This document shows positions 47,952-57,686 of a stretch of DNA of 64,000 nucleotides, piece by piece. A program made the translations under genes and the position numbers. Each line of letters begins with the position of its first letter. Positions within the stretch are counted from its first letter, which is position 1. Under the pieces are notes generated by a model. The model made no database searches, was not told the origin of the DNA, and worked only from the letters and a program-made list of their open reading frames with translations. The DNA is from Chenopodium formosanum (taxonomy: Eukaryota; Streptophyta; Magnoliopsida; Caryophyllales; Amaranthaceae): positions 50,726,001-50,790,000 of the forward strand of contig CM044857.1 of assembly GCA_024500155.1 (NCBI GenBank), given 5' to 3'.

Positions 47952-49937
47952 GTTGATAATCATGAGATTGTTGCCTTCAACATGTATGTTTTTATGCCTT
48001 GGTCAGTTGGTAAATAGCGAGGAGGATGCCCTTGTGTAAAGCATATGGTGGTGCATGCATGAGTCGTATATATTTACAATTAATACAATAAACACACCAT
48101 ATCTATACTCTTATAAAAACGAGAATGGAAACTGGAAAGTCACTATTTAAGGTCCGGTTCTTTAGAGCTATTTTGCTCTGCTTCGTCGAAATATACTTTG
48201 CTCTCAATATTGTAAAATTATAAAAAGTGCATATTAATAAAATATACATTGAGACGATTCAAATAAGTTCCCACACGACTATGTTTTATCGTAGCTATTA
48301 ATCACAAAAGCTAATCAAAGTGTAATTTGTGAAAAGTGTAAAAGTCAAACGGTGTCAACAAAAAGAAATCGGATGAAGTATGAATCATGATAGACTATTT
48401 TACCCCTTTTTTTAAAATCATTTTTCCATTTTTGCTCTCCCCTCCTATGAGGTTTATGTTTTATTTTCTATTTTTGTAAAATAGCGCTTTTTTTAATTTT
48501 ATTTTAATTATTTATTTTTATCGATAACAAAAGTTGCGTTTGCTCTTTTAATTTTAATATATCCCTTTCTTGTTATCACTCTTCCATTTTTGCCCTACCC
48601 TTTTCATTTTTTTTACAAAAATATTTACTTTTAATATACTTTTGATCGAAAATGAGGTAGTTTTAATTTATTTTACTAGTATATGAGATTGGTAGGGACT
48701 TTCTAATTTAATTGTTAGGTTGTAGATATTAACTAATTATAACAATTATTTAGAAAAATGGAGTTATTGTGCAGTCATTATAAATGATGATTGTGGTTGC
48801 TTTGAAACTTTTGTTTGTGAAAGAATTAAAAAAGGAAGATGCCTTATCTCAAGAGTCAAGAGATATGAAGTACAGAGGTATAGATTTTCTATAGAAATAA
48901 TTTATTTGTTCCTCTAAAATTTTTCATGACAAGGCTTAATTATCTTCGCAAGTAGGGGACCAACCCCTTAATCACCAGGTTTAGCCAAGTTGTCTTGTGG
49001 CCTTGGTCCTCAAAGTTGTAAGGAGTATATTATATTATATTTTACTTTGTACTATTATAGGGTGAGTATGGAAGATATCCAAAAAACACTCTTATTTGTT
49101 AGATGTTTGAAAAATTAAAGTAGTCAAATATTTGTAAAAGTAATATTTATGATGGTTTTATTTTCTTTTCAAAATACCATTATTAAGATTATTAGTAGTG
49201 ATTAGTGAATAGGGAGGGAATGATCCAACAATTATTATGTGTTTCTTACTTGGTATACATGGAATGAAAGCTAAGCTACACTTACCATCTAATCATCATT
49301 TTGTTTGGGCGATAAGATTATGACAATAGTGATCCATGGAAACCTATTTCTAGTTTCTCCGCTGGTTCAAGATTCAACTTTAGACTACAAAGGAGGCATA
49401 AATATTTGACGGAAAAAGAAAATTAAAGCAATGTGAAAATACACTAAACTGAAAAAGTATTTTGTATAATTTTAAACAAGCAGGTGTAATTTTTTTTATC
49501 CCTTGCAATTGCAAATGGGAGAGAAGGGGGTGTCAACTGAAAAGGAGTCACCTTTATAAGTGAGTGCATTGATAATTGATTATGGTTAGCTAAATATAAA
49601 AATGGATTGCTTAATCATAATTAAAATTAATTGAGGGAGTGAATAGTAATTGTCTGCATGTTTGGGACATGTCTGAGGTACAACGGCACTTTACAAAGAG
49701 TGGCTTTCGGTAATATTGAGAGGCCAATCAACAATCAGAAAAGCATAAACCATTTCAAATTAATTAAAAAAAAGGTAACATTTCACATAAATAAATAACA
49801 TAAACATAATAATGGTCCATATTCGAGTATATTCAATACAGGAAACCGTGCACTTATCTTAATTTAATTCTCTAGGTTGTAGGCTCTTATCATATTTCGT
49901 GGTCCTTCAAGAAAAGGGTTGTTTCTTTTCTTTATTA
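47952..49937. other. Gene-free AT-rich stretch
   Basis: No gene is supported. GGTCCGGTTCTTTAGAGC at about 48152 resembles the start of a GGTCC-type MITE, but no partner end was found. The rest has no recognisable structure. Confidence 0.4.
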
Positions 49938-49945
49938 GTTGTATA

Positions 49946-50515
49946 TAGCACTGTCAAAACGGTTTGACAGTTCGGTTTCGGTTCGGTTTGAAATCGGTTC
50001 GGTAGTTAATCGGGTCGGTTTGGAATCGGTTTAATTGTCTCGCGGGTCGGTTTTGGTTCGGTTTAAATAGTTATCGGTTCGATTCGGTTTCGGTTTATTC
50101 TTAAGCGGTTTTAATTCGGTTCGGGTTGTAAACAGTCCGGGTAGTAAACGGTTCGGTGCAGGCGGGTTGCGGTTTCTTAACGGTGCGGTGTAAACGGTTT
50201 TTATCCCGGTTCAAACAGTTTCGGGTTGGAAACGGTTTCGGGTTAGAAACAGTTCGGTTCTTTTTTGGTTCGGTTTATAACTGGTTCGGATCTTTTTCGG
50301 TTCGGTTTTTTACTGGTTCGGTTCTTTTTCGGTTCAATTTATAATTGGTTCGGTTCTTCGATGGTTTAACCACTTTAACGTTATTCATATCGGTTCCATT
50401 TCAAGTTTACTAAATTACGGTTCGGGTCGGTTTTCGGTTTCAAAAAATAAATTGTTTATCGAGTTGTTTGGATTCGGGCAGTTAAATGGCTTTGGTTTGA
50501 AATTTGATAGTACTT
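49946..50515 (+). repeat. Left GGTTCGGTTT block of the hAT element, ending in a right-end-like motif
   Basis: Dozens of variants of CGGTTCGGTTT, all on the + strand, fill about 500 bases. The block ends GGTTTGAAATTTGATAGTAC (to about 50513), nearly the same as the true right terminus TTTGAAATTTGACAGCAC. Segments such as TGTAAACGGTTTTTAT and TTTCGGGTTGGAA occur in the same order in the right block. Taken alone this block has both a left end and a right end, like a complete short hAT MITE, but its flanks there do not match. Confidence 0.85.
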
Positions 50516-51329
50516 GCTAACCTTTTGCGTTCACAAGTTTTAAATAAAGTCGGCAAGTCGCGAATCATTTCATATTTAGGCAACATATTATAAACAAATT
50601 CTCATTTATTTTATAAATACATATTATGTTCTGTTTCAAGTTTAGTCATACTGATTTTACTAGTTTATTACGAAGTAGATTATAAGAGTTAGTGTATTAA
50701 TGTATTATTGTTATACAATTAGGTTATTATATGCTTCTTATTTAATCATTTATATACTATGCATACAATCATAATCATGACTTGATGAGTTATTGACTTC
50801 TTGTGAAATGGAAATTTACAATTTGGTAATTCAATACTTGATTAGTCAACAAGACTGATAATTATGACTCGTTTATCATTATATATTTTCATGAAATTAT
50901 GAAGATATTACAAAGTGATTTGATTTGTATAATGAAAGAAGACACTAATGACTAATTAACAAGGTCATATTGATCAGTTCAATCGATCATATGTACTACA
51001 CATTATTAACACGTGGTATCTAACCATCTCAATATCTCATAGATAAATATCCGTATCATCGTTATTCGTATGTATTAGTACAAACTACAAAGTTATACGA
51101 AGTAGCTCATTAGTGATCTTTTTAAATTAATCTATTTATACATTTTATTAATATAACGTTTTTATAATTTTTACGTGTATGAAAATAAAGATATACTAGT
51201 AGATATTTTAATACGTGTCTTGGACACTGATCCCGATCAAATGGGGCAAAAAAATACTAAAGAATTGAAGGAATAATATTTTTGTAGATGAATGTACAAC
51301 ACACAAACACACACGGATCACCACTCTCA

Positions 51330-51556
51330 ACCGTAGATTAAAAAATCAATGGTTAGATTCTTTCTCCCACAACACACATGGATCACCATTCTCAACCATA
51401 GATTAAAAAAATCAATGGTTAGATTCTTTCTCCCACAACACACATGGATCACCAATCTGAACCATAGATTAAAAAAATCAATGGTTAGATTCTTTCTCCC
51501 ACAACACACATGGATCACCAATCTGAACCATAGATTAAAAAAATCAATGGTTAGAT
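51330..51556 (+). repeat. 66-bp tandem repeat, about 3.5 copies, in the hAT element
   Basis: CAATGGTTAGATT recurs at 51347, 51413, 51479 and 51545, with CCCACAACACACATGGATCA between. Because 66 is a multiple of 3, both strands show a 22-residue repeated open frame; I regard this as a by-product. The array lies just upstream of the probable transposase leader and may hold promoter or binding sites. Confidence 0.9.
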
Positions 51557-53181
51557 TTACATGAAACCACTCTCACCCTTTTGAAACCCTTTCACTCTCA
51601 CTCTCACTTTACCACTCTCACCTTACCACTCATCCTCAGTCCTCACGGCGCCTCTTCTTCTCACGGCTAAGCGCCTCTCCGTCATCCTCACGGCGCCTTT
51701 CACGGCGCCTCTCCTTCTCATCCTCACGGCGCCTCTCATTCACGGAGTCATTGGTGTTTGCTGCCCTAATTGCTCCAAATTCAGGTATGAATTGGCGTTG
51801 TTTTTTTTAATTTGTTACTGTATATAGTTTAAATTGTTTTTTCTTGTATAATTATAACTCAATTATATATCTGAATACAAAAATTGAATCTTGTTTTGTC
51901 TGGATTATTGTTAACAATTTGATATAACTATTAATTATGCAAATTAGTGTTAGTGTGATTTTATTTGCTGCTATTTGTTTAATTGTTGAATTTGTTGTCG
52001 TTGGCATAGAATTCTGAAGAATATATTGATAATTTGATATATAATGAGCACTAGGACATTAATTACTTTGTAAAATAAGAAAATAAGGTAGAATACAGTG
52101 ATTATTTACTTTGATAATTTGATCATCATTGTCCATGGGTGGGTCAGTGTATTGGACTAGTAAGTTAACACTTTAATATGGTATTGTCTGAAGTCTCTGC
52201 ATCAAAAAAAGGTTTTATCAAGAAATTGTTATTTCATTTTCAGCATATAAATTTCCTATAAATTTTGAGAAATGATACTACTTATTCATCTTGCTTTCTT
52301 GTATTCTCTCTGTGTTTTGGTGGATCTGGGATAGTGGTAGCGTAGCTGCATAGGAGGACTTTCTGAGACCTAAGAGTATGTGTAGTTTTAATGAAATTGA
52401 GTTTCTGTTTTCTGAGTAATGGAGATGACGTAAACATAGATTGTGTTCCATTTATCTTGCATTATGTTTTACTTGTTCCAAATTGAATTGGATTATATTA
52501 GGCTTAGAACAGAGCATAAAAAAGAGTGCAGTTTAAAACTAATACAGATAAAGTTGGAATTTGATTCATTTTGTGTCAAATAAATAAAGCTATGATAACC
52601 ATGTGGATTGACAATTCATTCTAAGCATCTTAGCATATTGATTATCATTATAGCGAGTAATCTTATTGTGGTAATCATCTGGATGAGCACACTATAGAGG
52701 ATATATTCTATAGCGAGTAATCTTGCATTATGTCAATTGTTGTACATTTTTTCTGTGAATGCAGCTTGTTTTGCCCCCTATTTTGCTTATTGAATGTAAA
52801 GGATATATTCTACTGCTCACCTCATTCTAATTCGAGAAAAATCAAGTTTATATCAAGTTTGATACACAAAATATGTAAATCATGGGGTAGTATGGTCATT
52901 TTAGCTACTAAATAAGGGATAACTTAGTCATTTTACCTAAACTTATTAGTCTTTTTATTACTTTTTATTTCTTAAAAAATGGTGGCTAATTTACAGTTGT
53001 TATAAAAATAGGGTGGAAGTAACTATTCTAATTATTTACGTCGATAACAAAAAAAAAAAAATAATAAAAATTGTATGCTCCCCCTCGCAAGATAGGGTTT
53101 CCTCTTCGAAAGAAAGTTGATCTATAGGATATATTCTATAGCGAGTAATCTTATTGTGGTTTTGTTTCTATTTTTTTAGTA
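51557..53181 (+). promoter_or_regulatory. Probable leader exon and leader intron of the hAT transposase gene
   Basis: A C/T-rich leader with several copies of CTCACGGCGCC (51643-51740) ends at AAATTCAG|GTATGA (51783/51784). An acceptor TTTTTTTAG|TAATGG (53179/53180) lies directly before the BED-finger ATG at 53182. The intervening 1.4 kb contains duplicated pieces, e.g. GGATATATTCTATAGCGAGT at about 52698 and 53127. Plant hAT genes often have such a leader intron. Confidence 0.55.
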
Positions 53182-53623
53182 ATGGAGCAAGAGTTTGGAA
53201 ATTATGATGAGCACACTATAGATTCTCAAGACACTGTTCAGAATCAAGATTCTTCTCAACAACAAGTCACTAACACTAGTGGTAGTAAGCGTCAACGAAC
53301 ATCAGATGTGTGGAGGCATTACACCTTTTTTGATAAGTTGGTTGGTGTTGCTCTGATAAGATATGCCCGATGCAATGTTTGCGGTAATGAATATAAAGCA
53401 CCAGGTACGGCTGGTACCTCCACTTGTAAAGTTCATACTACCTCATGCATGAAAAAACATCCACATCATCCTGGACATAAAGAAAGTGGTTAAGAATGTT
53501 GAGGCGTTGGTTACCACACAAAATTGGTTACGTGGTTATGATTGTGATATTGAAGAAGACGTCCTTGAAATTGGTAAAGAAGTGATAGATGAAAGTTTTG
53601 CATCTAATTCGGAAGGTATTGAC
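53182..53623 (+). pseudogene. hAT transposase remnant: BED zinc finger joined to a probable C-terminal tail
   Basis: The first frame (53182-53493) encodes an acidic, Q-rich start and then a BED-type finger: VWRHYTFFDK, CNVC (first Cys pair) and HTTSC (His/Cys pair), ending KKHPHHPGH. BED fingers bind transposon ends. It stops at 53491-53493. In another frame from about 53470 the text continues DIKKVVKNVEALVTTQNWLR and then an acidic stretch to 53623. This resembles the extreme C-terminus of plant RICESLEEPER-like transposases. The hAT catalytic and dimerisation core (about 400-500 residues) is missing. I infer an internal deletion plus a frameshift at the junction; the tail assignment is less sure than the finger. 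Confidence 0.72.
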
Positions 53624-53750
53624 GTTCTTTAATCTTTTTTTTTTTTTTTTTTTTAAATAGCTTATTTTCCTCCTGCCTGCCTCCTGAATTCTGCTCACAT
53701 ATAGCTTTTCTTTTTCCTCAAGCCTAGGCGATGCTTTGGGGTGAATTCTG

Positions 53751-54068
53751 CCATGTCTGCTGCTATTCTGTTATGCTACTGCTGTTCTGCTTGTCTGCTG
53801 TTCTGCTTGTCTGCTGTTCTGCTGTTCTGCTGCTGCTGTTCTGCTTGTCTGCTGTTCTGCCATGTCTGCTGCTGGCCCTGCTGCTGTGTCTCTACTGTTC
53901 TGCTGATGTTGTTCTGCTGTTCTGCTTGTCTCTGCTGTTCTGCTGCTGCTGTTCTGCTGTTGCTGCTGTCTCTGCTGTGTCTACTGACTGTTCTGCTGTT
54001 CTGCTGCTGCTGTTCTGCTGACTTGCTGCTTGTCTCTGCTGTTGCTGCTGTTCTGCTGTTGCTGTTGG
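53751..54068. repeat. TGCTGTTC/TGCTGC compound minisatellite, about 320 bp
   Basis: Units such as CTGTTCTGCTTG, CTGCTGCTGTTCTG and TGTCTCTGCTG alternate. They create long frames on both strands (Cys/Leu-rich forward, Gln/Ser-rich reverse), the expected shadow of a CTG-rich repeat. The motif is out of keeping with the AT-rich surroundings. Confidence 0.9.
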
Positions 54069-54631
54069 TCAATGCACTTTGTGATTGTATTATTTGCTTG
54101 GGGTAAATTTGAGTACATTGTTACTGTGTTTCATGTAGATGAAAACTTGATGAATTTAGAAGTTGGAAGTATAAAACCTTGGTATTTTGAAGGTAGCTCT
54201 CCTCTTACATTTGAAGTTCATTCAAAACAATTGAGAAAAATATAGCAAGCCTTTGAATTGACTATAAGGGATCCTAACCTTTATGATTTTTCAAACTATT
54301 CAGGATATGCAATTAACTGTGATATTCAATGGCCTATGGAGTTGGAATCTTCCTATTGATTTAATGAAAAGCTTTTTTTCCATTGAATCCATGTCTAACA
54401 GTTTGAGACACTTGAATTTGTCCTGTCCAAGTTCCAAAATTTCCATCTTTGACTGTTCTAGAGAATCCGGTAGTCTGTAGATTTAATGATAAGTTTGGAA
54501 TATTGTGTGTGGCTCTTTAGAAAAATTGATAAATTTGGAATATATGCTAAATATATTCTAAGATTTCTAATATTCAATCCATTTAATTATATAAAAAAGT
54601 TTGTACTATTCAAAATAAAAAAAAATAAATA

Positions 54632-55065
54632 AGTTTGTAAACGGTTCGATTTATAAGCGGTTTGGTTCATAGACGGTTCGGTTTATAACCAGTTCGGTTT
54701 ACAATCAGTTCGGTTTTTAAATGGTTCGGTGCAAACGGGTAGCAGTTTGCTAACGGTTCGGTGTAAACGGTTTTTATGCCAGTTTAAACGGTTTCGGGTT
54801 GGAACCGGTTTCGGTTTAGATACGGTTCGGTTCTCTTTCGGTTCGGTTTTCTTTCAGTTCGGTTTATATTCGGTTCGGTTTGTTAACGGGTTCGGTTCTT
54901 AAACAGTTTACCATTACTCGGGTCGATTCGGTTTCGGGTTTACTAAAATACGGTTCGGGTCGGTTTTCGGTTCCAAAAAATTCGGTTTTTAATCGGTTCG
55001 GTTCTCATTTGGGTCGGTCGGTTTCGGACAGTTAAACGGTTTCGGTTTGAAATTTGACAGCACTA
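54632..55065 (+). repeat. Right GGTTCGGTTT block of the hAT element
   Basis: The block is a direct copy (not an inverted one) of much of 50080-50515, with about 80 percent similarity by eye. Shared runs include GGTTCGGTG, CGGTGTAAACGGTTTTTAT, TTTCGGGTTGG and TACGGTTCGGGTCGGTTTTC. It ends with the true right terminus TTTGACAGCACTA. Confidence 0.88.
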
Positions 55066-55237
55066 GTTGTATATGGTGTCCTATACTTTATAGGCTTTGT
55101 GGTCCTAAATGAGTATGGTAGACTCGAGGTGAAAGGGTTTGATTTTCCTAAAACCTAAACCATCTGAACTAATGATTTGATTTGAAACTCAATCTATACT
55201 AGAAGCACATGAGTCGATCTGGGTGTATATATATATA

Positions 55238-55330
55238 CTACCTCCAATTTTTATTAGTTACAACTTTGGAATATTTTATATCTCACAATTAATACCTCAA
55301 AATTACAACTAAAAAAAAAATCAGAGGTAG
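55238..55330. mobile_element. 93-bp Stowaway-like MITE, almost entirely palindromic
   Basis: CTACCTCCAATTTTTATTAG pairs with a right end that on the minus strand reads CTACCTCTGATTTTTTTTTT. TA lies at 55236-55237 and 55331-55332. The remaining centre is only about 25 bases. Confidence 0.8.
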
Positions 55331-55334
55331 TATA

Positions 55335-55869
55335 TATATATATATATTGGCACACCCTTATGGCTTATGTGAGTAGAGCATAGAAAACTGTACTTTCACA
55401 AAGAGGTGTGCTAAAATCATTTTCCATATATAATGTATGAGCATTATACAACACATGGTGTTTTGGTCATTTTCTGTAAAATTTTAAATTTAAATAGTAT
55501 ATTTTGTGTACCATATCATTAGACCATTAGTATCATTGATATATACCTAGTCCATTAAACTCTGTGTATTATAGTACTAAAACAATAATATGACATATTT
55601 ATACCATCAGAACTTCAGAAGGTATTATACTGCCATAACACTATCTAAATATGGAACTAATAAATATTTATTCACTTAATGATATCTGTATTCTGTACTT
55701 ACAAAGTTTGTATTATTTACAAAATTGTCATGGTATGTGTTGGTTCATATTGCACGGAAATTTACTAATACGTAAGGAAAGCACGGATATCTTTATAGGA
55801 CATTGTAAAGTTATATAGAGAAACCTATCTAGCATTCATCTTATACTATAAGAATTTGTTTTCTTGGGC
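55335..55869. other. Gene-free AT-rich stretch
   Basis: I see no gene, transposon end or RNA here. Confidence 0.4.
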
Positions 55870-55877
55870 AGTCCTTA

Positions 55878-56201
55878 AAGATGGCATTGGATCAGGTTGG
55901 CTCGAAGCCTGGCATGGCCTAGCACGAAAAAAGCATGACACTTTGCGTGGGGGCTGTGGGCCGCCTTAAGCACAATAAGACACAGTACGATCGGGCCCGG
56001 CATGACAAAGCATGTTAAAATCAATGCAATTTTGCTTAGGCACGTAAGCCCGGTGACACGTGGGCCCGGGCCGTGCACGAGACAACCTTTTGAAGACTTC
56101 GGCCCGGCACGGCACAACACGAAACTCGTGGGCCGAGCCATGTGCCGTGCCTAACTAACCCCAAATTAAAGCACGAGGCACGGCCCAGAGCCATCTTTAG
56201 T
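55878..56201. mobile_element. hAT-type MITE, about 324 bp, with GCACGGCCC-type repeats
   Basis: The 8-bp AGTCCTTA occurs at 55870-55877 and 56202-56209. Next to it the left end AAGATGGCATTGG pairs with a right end that on the minus strand reads ACTAAAGATGGCTCTGGGCC; the left end seems to lack about 3 bases. The interior is rich in GGCACG, GGCCCGG and GCACGA, far more GC-rich than its surroundings. Confidence 0.72.
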
Positions 56202-56209
56202 AGTCCTTA

Positions 56210-56899
56210 TAAACTCTTATAATTTATTTCAACTATTTTTTTGACTTATCTTATTAATCTTTATATAAATTTATCAAATGGTGAATAAAATAGGGCCTTC
56301 ATATATATTTGATATCACAACATATCCTACTTTTTGCACTCTCTTTCTCTTTCTTTCCTTATACCCGTTATTCTTTTTAGCAATGAATTATTTTTGTCCC
56401 TATATTCATCTAACATTACATGCAAAGACTCGAACATTGAGACACTAATTAGTTTCAATGATATAGTATAACTAAATATAAATCAGAAACATAAATTATA
56501 CACCTAATTGGTAAGATAAGAGTCTCAAATATTATTGTTTGGGAGCCAAAGTGTTGGATTGAAATTTGAAACATGCATGAAAAGTTTAAAACCTTAAAGA
56601 ATCCAAGTGTTGGACACTGCCGAGTGCCGACATGGTCCCTTGAATAGCGTTAAACACCAGCCACCCAAACAACTTAAAATGGAAAGAATTTTCCACATTT
56701 ATTTTTGGGGGTGAATTGAAACTATTTACGATTGAGATAGCTTAGGACCAATTTTATGATTATATAAGGGGCAATTAAATGACTCGAAAGGAAAGAGACT
56801 TAAACAGTACGAAAGCATACACTAAAGTTTGACTTCTTCATTCTAGCTACCTAGCTCCAACTTAAAGTCTATGTAAATCTTTTTCTCGGAAGAGTATTA
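56210..56899. other. Gene-free stretch
   Basis: No feature is supported between the two MITEs. Confidence 0.4.
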
Positions 56900-57355
56900 G
56901 GGTCTGTTCTCATTGATTGAACTGAACTGAACTTATTAGAGCTGAACTGAACTTATTAATTAGTGATTTTTAACTACGGATTAATGATCTTTGATTATCT
57001 ATTATTATATATATGTGTATATACAAATATACATATTAAATATTTAAGAAAAATATACTATATAATTAAAATATTTATGAAAAATATATTAAAAACATGG
57101 AACCTCATAACATTTTAAAAACATATACTATATAATTAAAAAATAAAATATTAAAATGACAAAAGAACGCAAAACACTTTTTAAAAAATTCTCAAAATGA
57201 AAAAAAAATAATAAAAAAAAACAAAAAAAAAAAACAAAGAGTTGGGCCGGTCTTATTTAAAAACTAACTCGATCCTATTTTTACTCCTAGCTCGTCAAAT
57301 AATGAAATATGGTATAATAGTTTAAGTGAAATATGGTATAACCGTATAATAGTCA

Positions 57356-57387
<32 letters not shown>

Positions 57388-57527
57388 GTCATTGTTGTAA
57401 TATAAGCTTAAAAGTATGAAATATGGCTTTATATCATTAGCAATATCATTAGACATAAATTGAATTGAACTGAACTTATTAGAGCTGAACTGAACTGAAC
57501 TGAAATTAATCTAATGAGAACAGGCCC
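56900..57527. mobile_element. Tourist-type MITE, 628 bp, TTA target duplication
   Basis: The left end GGGTCTGTTCTCATT pairs with a right end that on the minus strand reads GGGCCTGTTCTCATT (14/15). TTA lies at 56897-56899 and 57528-57530. Both subterminal regions carry GAACTGAACTGAACTTATTA and GAGCTGAACTGAAC. An (ATT)n tract (57355-57386) lies inside. Confidence 0.9.
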
Positions 57528-57559
57528 TTAATTTATCATTTGAAAGTAAGGATATATCA

Positions 57560-57660
57560 AAAAATCTTTATAAGTTATAAGGTTGAGAGCTTCTGTACAA
57601 TACGTCACAAGTTCGAATCTTTCCCTTCGTTATAAAACCAACTAACCAAAAACTTAATTA
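57560..57660 (+). mobile_element. SINE-like fragment
   Basis: ATAAGGTTGAGAGCTTCTGT is A-box-like and GTCACAAGTTCGAATCTTTC contains a B-box core (GTTCGAATC). They are spaced about 30 bases apart as in tRNA-derived SINEs. No tail or target duplication was found. Confidence 0.45.
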
Positions 57661-57686
57661 AACTGATTGTTGAGGCCTAATTATAT

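Larger units (their letters stand above)
49946..55065 (+). mobile_element. hAT transposon, 5120 bp, 8-bp target duplication GTTGTATA, internally deleted transposase
   Basis: GTTGTATA occurs immediately before (49938-49945) and after (55066-55073) the element. The left end TAGCACTGTCAAA and the right end read inward (TAGTGCTGTCAAA) are 11/13 identical and of the usual hAT form. Inside, in order, are a GGTTCGGTTT-repeat block, a 66-bp tandem array, a leader and intron, a BED-finger remnant of transposase, a TGCTGTTC minisatellite, and a second GGTTCGGTTT block. The two end blocks are direct, not inverted, copies. The transposase lacks its RNase-H-like catalytic core, so the element is non-autonomous. 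Confidence 0.87.

Noticed and set aside
51327..51564. Repeated 22-residue frames on both strands
   Set aside because: They follow from a 66-bp tandem repeat whose period is a multiple of three; no start context or homology.
53776..54072. 98-codon Gln/Ser-rich minus-strand frame, prion-like in look
   Set aside because: It is the reverse translation of the CTG minisatellite. Frames are open on both strands for the same reason.
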